A DNA stretch of 64,000 nucleotides from an uncultured Prevotellaceae bacterium. Lineage in GTDB: Bacteria > Bacteroidota > Bacteroidia > Bacteroidales > Muribaculaceae. The notes beneath the pieces are model-generated. The model searched no databases, was not told the origin of the DNA, and saw only the letters and a program-made list of their open reading frames with translations. Location: contig ONRP01000006.1 of assembly GCA_900320245.1 (NCBI GenBank), positions 40,584 through 104,583 of the forward strand. The letters run 5' to 3'. This document shows, one piece after another, positions 1 to 8,456 of the stretch. The position numbers and the translations under genes were made by a program. The number at the start of each line of letters is the position of its first letter. Positions within the stretch are counted from its first letter, which is position 1.

Positions 1-1046
1 CGGTCACAGTCCATTGTCGCAGCCTGTTGGAAGGCCATGTTGGCACCGTTCAGGTCGTGGAGTTGGCGCTTGGCCTGTCCCATGTACAGGTAGGCGCTCT
101 GTGCCAGGGCATCGCTGCCGTCGGTGACGTGCAGCATGTCATTGACCACGGCCTGGTAGTTGCCGTCACGGTAGTCAAGCACACCCATCGTGTAGGCTGC
201 GGTGCGGTAAGGCTCGCCCTCGGGGTTGTCGAGATAGCGGCGCAGGTAGGTGCGTGCCTCGACGTCGTTGCCCAGGTGGTAGTAACTCTCGCCCACCAAG
301 CGGTTCAACTCGGCGTCAAAGTAGTCGTTCTGGTGCTCGGCCAGCAGGGCCTTGCCCTGGTCGATGACCTGGCTATAGTGTTTCTTGTTATACTCAATCT
401 GGGTGAGATAGTACTGGGACTGGTAGCCCAACTCGGTGCCCTGCGGAATGCGCGCGAATTTCTCCTCGGCATCGCTGTAGTCGCCCTGGGCATAGTCCAG
501 ATAAGCCTTGTAGAACTCGCTGGCACCGCTGTAGCGCGGGCTGTGGTCGAGTTCATAGTACTGGCGCTCAGCCTCGCGGTAGTTGCCCAGACGCAGGTTG
601 CTGTAGGCACGGCGGTACTCGAGGTCCTCGTCGCTGTTGAGGTCCAGCGCGCGGTTGCGCACGAGCGAGTAACTCAACAGGGCGCTTTCCCACTGGCCGC
701 GGTAGAAGTAGTAGTTACCCATCTTCAACTGGGCCTCCACCGCCAGCGGCGAGGCAGGGTAACGGTCGATGAACTGCTGCAGCAACGCCAGGCTGGCCTC
801 GTCGCCCAGTTCAAAGCGGCTCAGGGCGATGTAGTAGTCGGCCTGCTCACGCATCGTCGCGTCGGCGGGCAGTTGCTTCATGTGCTCGAGTTGGTCGACG
901 GCTCCCACATAGTTGTGGGACTCATACATCTGCAAGCCGCGCTCGAGATAGCCCGCGGCCTCGCTGTTCATCACGCCAGGCTGTCCCATAGCCACCGCCG
1001 GGGCGGCCACAAGCACTGACATCAAGACTCTTTTAATCTTTTTCAT
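1..1046 (-). CDS. TPR-repeat secreted protein, 3' end outside window
   Basis: The reverse strand is open from the ATG at 1044-1046 to the window edge (348 codons). The product begins MKKIKRVLMSVLVAAPAVAM, a Sec signal peptide. The rest is repeated helical pairs of TPR type, with recurring patterns such as 'ADYYIALSRFELGD', 'KMGNYYFYRGQWESAL' and 'VGESYYHLGNDVEARTYL'. TPR arrays are protein-protein scaffolds. Large periplasmic TPR proteins of this kind are common in Bacteroidales, but the partner cannot be told from sequence. The C-terminus is missing, so a further domain cannot be excluded. The family call is firm and the function unknown. Confidence 0.85.
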   Translation of the reverse strand, partial: MKKIKRVLMSVLVAAPAVAMGQPGVMNSEAAGYLERGLQMYESHNYVGAVDQLEHMKQLPADATMREQADYYIALSRFELGDEASLALLQQFIDRYPASPLAVEAQLKMGNYYFYRGQWESALLSYSLVRNRALDLNSDEDLEYRRAYSNLRLGNYREAERQYYELDHSPRYSGASEFYKAYLDYAQGDYSDAEEKFARIPQGTELGYQSQYYLTQIEYNKKHYSQVIDQGKALLAEHQNDYFDAELNRLVGESYYHLGNDVEARTYLRRYLDNPEGEPYRTAAYTMGVLDYRDGNYQAVVNDMLHVTDGSDALAQSAYLYMGQAKRQLHDLNGANMAFQQAATMDCD

Positions 1047-1136
1047 TATGATGCTATTTAGTTATTTTCCAGAGAATTAGCGCTCCACAAGAGGGGTCGC
1101 CGCACATTTCACATTAATAATAACTGCAAATTTAGC

Positions 1137-1144
1137 CATAAATT
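1137..1144 (-). promoter_or_regulatory. Putative -7 box (TAAATTTG) for the TPR gene
   Basis: Read on the reverse strand, TAAATTTG fits the Bacteroidota -7 consensus TAnnTTTG and lies about 90 bases before the TPR start. I see no TTTG at the usual 19-20 base distance, so this is a candidate only. The whole gap 1047-1375 is non-coding, AT-rich and lies between divergent genes; nothing else stands out in it. Confidence 0.4.
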
Positions 1145-1375
1145 GCCATACGGCAGCCACACATCTTCTAAAATAATCCTAAAGGGTGCTAAATAATTGC
1201 TAAATGCCTATTGCTGTGTCGCAACGCGGTTTTCATGCAACACCCTCGTCAAAAAACAACGACCGCCCTGCCAGGGGGAAAAGTAAACAAATTTCGAATA
1301 AGTTTAAGTTCTGTCCACAATTTTTTGGATGCCAAGACGTTATATTAATGTTAGCAATTCTAAACCCTTAACATC

Positions 1376-2449
1376 ATGAAAAAGATTTTATTCACATTGG
1401 TATGCTTGTTGGCGCTTGTCGCCTGCAGTGATCACGACGAGCCCACTCCCAGCAATGACCCGACAAGCATCTATGTCACCGTCACGGACAACGGAATCGA
1501 TTATATCTATAGTCTCGAGGGCGATTTAATCTATAAGGCCGACCCAGACTGCTCCATCAAAAACATGGCCGCCGGCGGTCAGGACTGGTATGCCCTCGTC
1601 AAGCCCAAAAGGAGTGATGACATTGTGGTCAAGAATGGCACCGCCATCTACACAACCCCGAGAACCGTCCTCTATCTGAGAGCGGGAAATGATGGCTACT
1701 ATACTCTTGAAAAGGAGCCTCTGTACACCGACGGCCCAGAATACCCATCTGAATGGGGCGGCATCTGGGGTGTGTACCGGAACGGAGCGCTGCTCTATGA
1801 CTTGGGCACATGGAACGGCGCGCCTTTTCAGGACATGCAATTGCATCAATCCCCGAGCGGACAAACCGACATCATCATCTATCGCACGGGCGGCAAAAGC
1901 GGCAATATGCCGTGGGTGAACGGAAAAGAGTTCCAGATTCCCGAAAACATCCCGGGGGAGATACTCGGTTACGATATCGAAAACAACGAGACACTGCTCG
2001 CCTATCGCCTGACCATCGAGGAAAATGATGGCATCACGTTCAAAGATAGGATTTATTGCATGTACAATGGCCAAACCTGGACGCTCAATGATGATTTCTC
2101 ATTCGGCCAAGCATTGCTAGATAAAGGCAACACCTACATCTTAGGCGGTACTTACCATGATGAAGACCATACACGAAACTCAACACCCATGATCATCATC
2201 AATGGAAAAGAGAAAAAGATTGACACGGGAGGAGACACACACCAATATGCTCTAAAGTTGCTCGTCCACAACAGCAGCACCTATGTGTTGACACACAACA
2301 ATATAAAAGGTCACTCATTTTTCTACCGTGACCTGAAACCGCTTGACACCGGCAGCATCTTCCTGCAGTCTAAGGGGCAGAAAGTCAAACTTGGCGACAT
2401 TCTATTCTATGATTTCATCGTAGTGGACAAACCCATCAACAATCAGTAA
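1376..2449 (+). CDS. Hypothetical lipoprotein
   Basis: A 357-residue product starts MKKILFTLVCLLALVACSDH. The LVAC lipobox marks Cys17 as the lipidated residue, followed by an acidic/Pro-rich linker. The body is rich in beta-strand-like segments with aromatic and Gly-Asp turns (for example 'NGKEFQIP', 'YYTLEK'), suggesting a beta-propeller or repeated beta fold, but I recognise no family. It is probably anchored in the outer or inner membrane. It stands alone, transcribed divergently from the TPR gene. The ATG at 1376 is the only start that keeps the signal. Confidence 0.8.
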   Translation: MKKILFTLVCLLALVACSDHDEPTPSNDPTSIYVTVTDNGIDYIYSLEGDLIYKADPDCSIKNMAAGGQDWYALVKPKRSDDIVVKNGTAIYTTPRTVLYLRAGNDGYYTLEKEPLYTDGPEYPSEWGGIWGVYRNGALLYDLGTWNGAPFQDMQLHQSPSGQTDIIIYRTGGKSGNMPWVNGKEFQIPENIPGEILGYDIENNETLLAYRLTIEENDGITFKDRIYCMYNGQTWTLNDDFSFGQALLDKGNTYILGGTYHDEDHTRNSTPMIIINGKEKKIDTGGDTHQYALKLLVHNSSTYVLTHNNIKGHSFFYRDLKPLDTGSIFLQSKGQKVKLGDILFYDFIVVDKPINNQ

Positions 2450-2524
2450 GCAGATTGCCTGTCAAGACAGACGTCTAAACAATACCCCCTATTCATTTTC
2501 TGACACGCTGGGCATGATGAAGGG

Positions 2525-2554
2525 CTACAGTTCTGAGACGGGAACGGGAATAAT
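2525..2554 (-). pseudogene. Remnant C-terminus of a paralog of the 2685-3611 protein
   Basis: The reverse strand reads IIPVPVSEL then a stop, nearly the same as the 'IIPIPVSEL' tail of the next gene. The DNA cagttctgagacgggaa is identical at 2528-2544 and 2706-2722. The bases between do not align convincingly with the paralog. This looks like a decayed end of a former tandem copy, or a short duplication. The gap 2450-2684 has no other feature. Confidence 0.4.
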
Positions 2555-2684
2555 ACCGACACAACTGTTACAATGCCGGCATATCAACATCAACGCGCCA
2601 GACACACCGAACGCCCTGCGGCCAGGTTGTTCATCAAACTTGAATAGAACCCGGCCGCAGAGCGGATTCAGGTCGAGTGGGACC

Positions 2685-3611
2685 TTATTCTAAGACGGCT
2701 GACCGCAGTTCTGAGACGGGAATGGGGATGATGAACGGATCAGGATCGTCGGGGGAATCCATCATCCGGAATTCCATATCATAGCCCAATGTCAAGACCA
2801 CACAGAAGAAAGTCAACCAATCAAACTCGTCCTCGTCTTTGACAGGTCCGTCGAGAAGGCCAGAGGCGCTAATCAGCATTCCATAACCCAAGTACTCCAG
2901 ATCCTCCTTGCCGTCAACAGAGTTGGCAATGTCAGCCTTCACTGCAGGTTCATCAACAAACGTTGCAATCACCTTGGTGTCTTCACGCCAGATGCGGTTG
3001 GGGTTGCCCGATGCCTCATTATCCCAATAATAGTTGGCCATCATGAGTTCGAGTGATGTCGCAGGATCCTCGAGCATTTCCATATTCACCTGCAACTCAG
3101 GGATGGTGTCTACCGTCCCCACAACATCAACAATCCTGTCCTCCCAACTTTTGGCATAATCTTCAAAAGAGGTGACCACTTCGTTTAACTCCGCATTAGT
3201 GAAATCCAACGAAACACAGAAGGCATCGGGATTATTGATATCCCCAAATTTCACCCTGAATGAACGGTCTGCCTGCGCCATCAACTGAACCAACTCGGCA
3301 AATTGGTCGCTATCATACATCATGCCGTAGATGAAATCCCATTTTTCGGTTGCCGCTTCGCATTGGTATTGAGCGATTTCCTCGGGGTCGGTGGGGAAAT
3401 CGTCACCCAACAATTCAAGGGCAACCATGCCAGATGAGGAAATAAACCGTGCCATAGGATTGGACACGTTATCCTCGTTCATTGTAGCATTTAACGAGTC
3501 CATCACTTGCACCAAGCGCAATTCGGGGTTGCCATCTGTCGCTGCATGCAACATCTGCACTGGCAGAATGGCGGCCAGGGCCACCATAATCGTCATTATG
3601 GTTCTTTTCAT
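2685..3611 (-). CDS. Secreted protein, paralog family member 3 of 3
   Basis: 308 residues with a Sec signal (MKRTIMTIMVALAAILP, cleavage near LHAA). It is rich in Asp/Glu and has no recognised domain. It shares layout with the two genes upstream: an N-terminal half and a C-terminal half, each ending in a hydrophobic strand plus a polar helix. The C-terminus IIPIPVSELRSAVLE replaces the 'YTPDELMDAL' motif of its neighbour. It is last in the operon transcribed from about 5490 leftwards, 36 bases after the previous stop. Function unknown. Confidence 0.75.
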   Translation of the reverse strand: MKRTIMTIMVALAAILPVQMLHAATDGNPELRLVQVMDSLNATMNEDNVSNPMARFISSSGMVALELLGDDFPTDPEEIAQYQCEAATEKWDFIYGMMYDSDQFAELVQLMAQADRSFRVKFGDINNPDAFCVSLDFTNAELNEVVTSFEDYAKSWEDRIVDVVGTVDTIPELQVNMEMLEDPATSLELMMANYYWDNEASGNPNRIWREDTKVIATFVDEPAVKADIANSVDGKEDLEYLGYGMLISASGLLDGPVKDEDEFDWLTFFCVVLTLGYDMEFRMMDSPDDPDPFIIPIPVSELRSAVLE

Positions 3612-3647
3612 CGGTTTATTTGGCTAAATAATCATTGCAGGGCTGCG

Positions 3648-4562
3648 TTATTCGTCGCCGAGGGCATCCATCAGTTCGTCGGGCGTATAGTCCAGCACTA
3701 TGGGGTTGTCCTCGTCACCGGGTGCTCTCAACTGAACCTGCAGGCCGCGTCCCGTCTGGACCAACAAACCGAGGAATATAAGGTTTGAATCGTCCTCGGT
3801 CAACGACTGCAAAAATACGGGCTTGAACAAATACATCATATCGCGATACTCATTCACATCGGCAAAGTCGTCGGAAGTCATGGTCATCACGACCCGCTTG
3901 GCATTGGGGTCAAGCCATACGTGGGCATCCATATCGAGGCCATCCGACATGTATTCATCCATCACATCAACGAGTTTCTTGAGCGTCGTCTCGGGATCGT
4001 CATCGTCGGCAAAGTTTAAACCATCGTCAACAAGAGGCTTGACCGAGCCATCTCTTGACGAGCCACCGCTGGCATGCTCCTCGATGGCGCGGCGCATCTC
4101 GCTGGGAGTGTATATGAGGCGAGCAGCATTGTCGATGTCTTTGTCATTGTAAATACTCACCTCAAGGCTACGTCCTGTGTTGATGATGACATTGAACAAC
4201 GCGCTGATCGCGCCGTCCTCGTCGTCATCGAACAAGGTTGACATGAATACACCTTTCATCAAATCGGTCATACCGGACGACATGTCACTAACATCGACGC
4301 CCAGGTTATCGCCGTCGATCAGCATCACAACCTTATTATTATAATCATCCTTGAGGACCTTTATATAATCACCCATGTTCTCATAGGCATTGTTGAGGAT
4401 GGTGATTGTCATGTCGAGTTTCTGCTCGGGGGTCTTGGCGCCCAGCAACTCAAGGGCTTCGTCGAAATCGTCGGGGGCGCACACTGGTGCCTGGGCGGCA
4501 CGTGAATTCATCATCAGCACGGCAGCCAGGGCCACCAGCATCGTCATTAAGATTCTTTTCAT
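3648..4562 (-). CDS. Secreted protein, paralog family member 2 of 3, internally duplicated
   Basis: 304 residues with a Sec signal (MKRILMTMLVALAAVLMMNS). The mature part shows two repeats of about 130 residues. Each has a stretch with 'TGRSLEV' or 'TGRGLQV' and ends in 'YTPSEMRRAIE' or 'YTPDELMDALG'. An Asp-rich linker (residues about 170-190) joins them. The same TGRGL...Y(T/S)xxDL arrangement is at the end of the 4628-5470 protein, so all three genes are one family. It lies 65 bases from the upstream gene and 36 from the downstream one. No known domain is recognised; it is probably periplasmic. Confidence 0.75.
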   Translation of the reverse strand: MKRILMTMLVALAAVLMMNSRAAQAPVCAPDDFDEALELLGAKTPEQKLDMTITILNNAYENMGDYIKVLKDDYNNKVVMLIDGDNLGVDVSDMSSGMTDLMKGVFMSTLFDDDEDGAISALFNVIINTGRSLEVSIYNDKDIDNAARLIYTPSEMRRAIEEHASGGSSRDGSVKPLVDDGLNFADDDDPETTLKKLVDVMDEYMSDGLDMDAHVWLDPNAKRVVMTMTSDDFADVNEYRDMMYLFKPVFLQSLTEDDSNLIFLGLLVQTGRGLQVQLRAPGDEDNPIVLDYTPDELMDALGDE

Positions 4563-4627
4563 AATTGTTTCAGTTTTAGTGATTTAAGTAATATTTAATG
4601 TTCATTATTGTCGTTTGCCATCACCTA

Positions 4628-5470
4628 TCAATCCCACAACCTCTCACACATGATGAAGAGGTCATCATTGCTGTAGCGCAGCGTCCAGGGAGTACTCTCG
4701 CCCGGGAACTCATACAGACGGAACCAGAGCCCGCGTCCCGTGGCTGCAATAGTATTGATAAAGGCCAACCAGTCAGAGCCGATGTCGGCGTTCATCATCT
4801 GGGACAGAAACACTTCCTTAAGGTCTATATTCTCCTCGTCCTCGGGGCTCAAGGGGTCCAATCCGGGTCCCACCAGCAGCGACACGATTACCGCATTGTT
4901 GCTGTCGTCGATGCGTACACTGTTATGAGGGTCCTCGGCACGCACCTTGGCATCGGCCTTGTCAACCATCTCGCTGAGCAGGTCCTCGTTGATTTCGTCA
5001 AGTTGCGATTTAGCCTCCTGCTCGCTGGGGCTGTATTTCATATAAGCCATTGTCAACTCGTCGGTAGAAAACAGCACCGTAGCCGCCACCGCATCGGCCG
5101 ACATGTCCACCAGGACGAACCTCACGTCATAGCCGACATACCCCGCCAAGCGCAACATCTCGGAGAAAAAATCGCTCTTCATCCAGACCGACATGAGGAA
5201 ATCCTTGTAACGGAAGTAGGTGTCTTCATCATCCAGATCAGGAATCTCAGACGGCTGAAAACCAGAGGACATCATCAACTCTCCCCTGGAATCATCAAGC
5301 CACACCCGTGCATAGGGGTCATCTTCGTTGCCCTGCAAGGCGTCATTGGCCGTTTCAACCATCTCACGCAGCGATTGCTCCGGGTCGTAGCCCTGGGCAG
5401 ACGCCGTGGTCGGCACGCAATAGAGTGCCATCATCAACACACACAGTAACGCAAAGGTAATCTTCTTCAT
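4628..5470 (-). CDS. Secreted protein, paralog family member 1 of 3
   Basis: 280 residues from the ATG at 5470. An earlier in-frame ATG at 5485 is rejected because it lies only about 10 bases after the -7 promoter box (5495-5502) and would precede the typical MKK signal start. The signal peptide is MKKITFALLCVLMMALYC, cleaved near ASAQ. The C-terminal 'ATGRGLWFRLYEFPGE...LRYSNDDL' matches the repeat of its neighbour. It is the first gene of a three-gene operon of paralogs. No enzymatic motif is visible and the function is unknown. Confidence 0.75.
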   Translation of the reverse strand: MKKITFALLCVLMMALYCVPTTASAQGYDPEQSLREMVETANDALQGNEDDPYARVWLDDSRGELMMSSGFQPSEIPDLDDEDTYFRYKDFLMSVWMKSDFFSEMLRLAGYVGYDVRFVLVDMSADAVAATVLFSTDELTMAYMKYSPSEQEAKSQLDEINEDLLSEMVDKADAKVRAEDPHNSVRIDDSNNAVIVSLLVGPGLDPLSPEDEENIDLKEVFLSQMMNADIGSDWLAFINTIAATGRGLWFRLYEFPGESTPWTLRYSNDDLFIMCERLWD

Positions 5471-5494
5471 AACGGTAATTATCAAATTCTATCG

Positions 5495-5502
5495 CAAAGG
5501 TA
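5495..5502 (-). promoter_or_regulatory. -7 promoter box (TACCTTTG) of the three-paralog operon
   Basis: TACCTTTG on the reverse strand matches TAnnTTTG and lies 24 bases before the ATG at 5470. It decides the start of the 4628-5470 gene. No good TTTG is seen at the -33 position. Confidence 0.55.
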
Positions 5503-5641
5503 ATATAAAAACGGCAATGGAGCGCATCAGGACCCATAAAAGCCATGAAAACCTGCCATTGAGGCTACTGGAGGCAGCGGACGGGTGCCAAGTGCCGAAA
5601 CCCGTGTTTTTGGAGAAAAAATCAAAAAATGATTTAAGATT

Positions 5642-5672
5642 TTTGTCAGTATACAAAAAATAACTACTTTTG
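5642..5672 (+). promoter_or_regulatory. Promoter TTTG-19-TACTTTTG for the PpiD-like gene
   Basis: TTTG at 5642-5645 and TACTTTTG at 5665-5672 are separated by 19 bases, the canonical Bacteroidota housekeeping promoter. The ATG follows 61 bases later at 5734. Confidence 0.75.
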
Positions 5673-5733
5673 CGTGTTTATTTGGCGAAATGCCCTAAAA
5701 TCGAGAGAAATAACGTAATATAAATCATTGTAA

Positions 5734-7818
5734 ATGGCAACATTAGAGAAAATTAGGCAAAGAAAAAAGATTCTTGCCATCGTGATCGGACTGGCCTTGC
5801 TCGCATTCATTGTTGAGGCCGGTGTCGAAGCAGCCGGACGTATGGCTGGAAAAACTTCAGCCGCAAAAGTCGGCAGTGAGAAGATTGACATTGTAGATTT
5901 CCAAAACCGCGTAGCAAAGGTTTCTGCACAGGAACAGCAGAACGGTGACAACGGTGAAACCGACCCCGCCGTACGCCAGCAGCAAGTGCTCGAAGAGATG
6001 ATCAACGACGCACTGCTCAACCAGGAGTACAAGAAAGTGGGTATCGACATCTGTGACTGGGAGATCAGTCAACTGATGCTGGGCAAGACGCCCCACCCCG
6101 CAGTCATGCAATTCATCCAGCAGGCCGGTGCCAAGACCCCTGAGGAGTTCTATGACTTCATCACGAACCCCGGCAAGCAGGGCGTTGCCGAAAGCGACGT
6201 GGCACAACTGCGCCAGCAGTGGAGCGACCTCCAGGAAGAGGTTTCCAAGGAATATAAATTCTCCAAACTCCAGATGCTCATGGCCGGCTGCATGCAGCCC
6301 AACGACCTGGAGCGCAAGCAGATGGCCGAAGAGGAAGCCATCACCAACGTGGTAACCTTCGCCAAGAAGGACTACTCGTCGCTGCCCGATGACCAGTTCA
6401 AGGTATCGGATGCCGAACTCAAGGCAGAGTGGGAGAAGATGAAACCGATGTTCAAGATCGACGAGGAGATGCGTAACATCCACTTCATCGCTGTGCCCAT
6501 CCAGCCCAGCCCCGCCGACATTGCCGAGGCCAACACAATTGCCGACGCCGCCTATATCGCCCTGCAGAAGGGTGTGGGTGTAGACTCGGTTCGCCTGTTG
6601 GGTACCGTCAACGTCGACACCGCCAAGGTGCTCCAGAAGGACATCCCCGCCAAGGCCCGCGACTACTTCACCAACGCTCCCGTGGGCTCGACCCTGCGCG
6701 ACAGCGTGATGAACAACCGCCACACCATGTACAAACTCATCAACAAGGGCATGAGCCTTGACTCGGTACAACTGAGTTTCGTGGTAGTACAAGGTGATGC
6801 CAAGGTGCAGAAGGACGTCATGGACCAACTCAACGCCGGCAAGACGCTCGACGACCTGAAGAAGACCTATCCCCAGAAGGTTGAGGGCAACCTGAACCAG
6901 TGGCAACGCATCTACATGGTTGCCGACTCGATGAAGGCCAAGATTGCCGACGCACAGATCGGTAACTACTTCGTGCTCAACAGCGGCGAGAACGGTGCAC
7001 AGTTGGTAGCCGTGAACGAGAAGAAACCCGCCAACTTGTTCTATACCGTGGCAACCGTCACCTATGACGCCTATGCCAGCGCCAAGACCATCGACGAACT
7101 TACCGACAAGTTCCAGGCCTTCCTGAACAAGAACAAGACCGCAGCCGACTTCGAGAAGAACGCCGCTGCAGCAGGCTACAACGCCGCTGAAATGCTCATC
7201 TCGCCCAGCCAGGCACAGTTGTCGGCAGGTCCCTTCGGCCAGGGTATCAAGGACACCCGCAAGGTCATCAAGTGGGCCTTCGACAGCAAGAAGGGTGAGG
7301 TATCTCCCATCTTCAACGACAACAAGGACATGCTGGTTGCCGTCGCTCTCGACGACATCTATAGCGAGGGCTACCTGCCCTACACCTTCCCGAGAGGCAA
7401 GGAGATGCTGACCCGTCGCATCATCAACGAGAAGAAGGGTGACGCCCTCGTGGCTCAGTACAAGGGCAAAGCAAACGACCTGAACGGTTATGCTACACTC
7501 ATGGGCACCCAGGTTGACACCGCCAACGTGGTATTCGCTGCCGCCGGCGATCCCAAACTGGGTAACGAGCCCGGTCTGATTGGCCGCATGTCAGCCGCCA
7601 AGCAGGGTCAACTCAAGGGTCCGTGGAAGGGCTTGAACGCCGTCTACGTTTACCAGGTTGTACGTCAGGACAAGGCCGAGCGCCAGCCCTCTAAGGAGGA
7701 ACTCAACCAGCGCTACTCGCAGACGCGCGGTGCCGGCATCTATGCCAACCCCAACTACATCTTCAATGTCCTGTCCAAGGCCACGAAGGTAGAGCGGCAC
7801 TTGATTAAGTTCAATTGA
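5734..7818 (+). CDS. PpiD/SurA-type peptidyl-prolyl isomerase, periplasmic foldase
   Basis: 694 residues. A short N-terminal cytoplasmic part (MATLEKIRQRKK) and one transmembrane helix (about 13-35, ILAIVIGLALLAFIVEAGVE) are followed by a SurA_N-like helical region (about 40-220) and parvulin-like/coil regions to the C-terminus. Length and N-terminus match the Bacteroidota PpiD-like family, which is anchored in the inner membrane and assists folding of exported proteins. The central rotamase domain is divergent (around residues 340-370, 'LSFVVVQGDAKVQKDVMDQL'), so isomerase activity is assumed from the family and not shown. It is a single-gene unit with its own promoter and terminator. Confidence 0.85.
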   Translation: MATLEKIRQRKKILAIVIGLALLAFIVEAGVEAAGRMAGKTSAAKVGSEKIDIVDFQNRVAKVSAQEQQNGDNGETDPAVRQQQVLEEMINDALLNQEYKKVGIDICDWEISQLMLGKTPHPAVMQFIQQAGAKTPEEFYDFITNPGKQGVAESDVAQLRQQWSDLQEEVSKEYKFSKLQMLMAGCMQPNDLERKQMAEEEAITNVVTFAKKDYSSLPDDQFKVSDAELKAEWEKMKPMFKIDEEMRNIHFIAVPIQPSPADIAEANTIADAAYIALQKGVGVDSVRLLGTVNVDTAKVLQKDIPAKARDYFTNAPVGSTLRDSVMNNRHTMYKLINKGMSLDSVQLSFVVVQGDAKVQKDVMDQLNAGKTLDDLKKTYPQKVEGNLNQWQRIYMVADSMKAKIADAQIGNYFVLNSGENGAQLVAVNEKKPANLFYTVATVTYDAYASAKTIDELTDKFQAFLNKNKTAADFEKNAAAAGYNAAEMLISPSQAQLSAGPFGQGIKDTRKVIKWAFDSKKGEVSPIFNDNKDMLVAVALDDIYSEGYLPYTFPRGKEMLTRRIINEKKGDALVAQYKGKANDLNGYATLMGTQVDTANVVFAAAGDPKLGNEPGLIGRMSAAKQGQLKGPWKGLNAVYVYQVVRQDKAERQPSKEELNQRYSQTRGAGIYANPNYIFNVLSKATKVERHLIKFN

Positions 7819-7842
7819 TGCTTTAACTGAATCCGATAATTC

Positions 7843-7880
7843 CAAGTCCCGTCGGCAATGCTGGCGGGACTTGCTTTTTG
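7843..7880 (+). terminator. Rho-independent terminator after the PpiD-like gene
   Basis: CAAGTCCCG (7843-7851) pairs with CGGGACTTG (7865-7873), followed by CTTTTTG. It lies 25 bases after the stop. Confidence 0.8.
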
Positions 7881-7934
7881 CCCAAAAATAGCATTTTTAT
7901 CGGGCCGATGACCTCCTATGTCAAAAAAATGGAC

Positions 7935-7942
7935 TATCTTTG
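7935..7942 (+). promoter_or_regulatory. -7 box (TATCTTTG) of sufE
   Basis: TATCTTTG overlaps the in-frame ATG at 7940, which argues that translation starts at the later ATG at 7973. No clear -33 TTTG is seen. Confidence 0.55.
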
Positions 7943-7972
7943 GAGGTTAAACCAAAACATTATCTTTTTAAC

Positions 7973-8407
7973 ATGTCAACAGTCAACGAGCGACAAGACG
8001 AAATCATTGAGGAATTTGAGGGTCTGGACGACTGGATGGACCGCTACAGTGTCATCATCGACATGGGCAACGCCATGCCCGCGCTCGACGAGCAGTACAA
8101 GTCGGCCGACAACCTGATTGACGGCTGCCAGAGCCGCGTGTGGCTGCAGGCCGACTGCATCGACGGCAAGATGCGCCTGCAGGCCGACAGCGACGCCATC
8201 ATCGTCAAGGGCATCATCTCGATGCTCGTGCGCGTGCTCGACGGCGCCACGCCCCAGGAGGTGCTCGACGCCGACCTCTACTTCATCGAGCGCATCGGCC
8301 TGCGCGAGCACCTGTCGCCCACGCGCAGCAACGGCCTGCTGGCCATGGTCAAGCAAATCCGCGCCTATGCCATCGCCTATCAGGCACGCGAGCATTCCGG
8401 CTGTTGA
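7973..8407 (+). CDS. sufE: SufE-family cysteine desulfuration protein
   Basis: 144 residues from ATG 7973. SufE proteins take persulfide sulfur from a cysteine desulfurase and pass it to the Fe-S scaffold in the cytoplasm. The family landmarks are present: 'ALDEQYKSADNLIDGCQSRVWL' contains the conserved GCQS with the sulfur-accepting Cys (about residue 50), followed by 'GIISMLVRVLDG' and the C-terminal 'LSPTRSNGLLAMV'. Size is normal for SufE (about 140). No suf operon genes are adjacent, so it acts with a desulfurase encoded elsewhere. Confidence 0.92.
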   Translation: MSTVNERQDEIIEEFEGLDDWMDRYSVIIDMGNAMPALDEQYKSADNLIDGCQSRVWLQADCIDGKMRLQADSDAIIVKGIISMLVRVLDGATPQEVLDADLYFIERIGLREHLSPTRSNGLLAMVKQIRAYAIAYQAREHSGC

Positions 8408-8456
8408 AACGACAACAACATTATTAATATATTAACCAATAAACCTAAACAAAGTT

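Noticed and set aside
27-1019. Long open frame on the plus strand (about 330 codons)
   Set aside because: Val/Leu/His-rich product without motifs, the mirror of the TPR gene on the reverse strand; high GC makes such frames common here.
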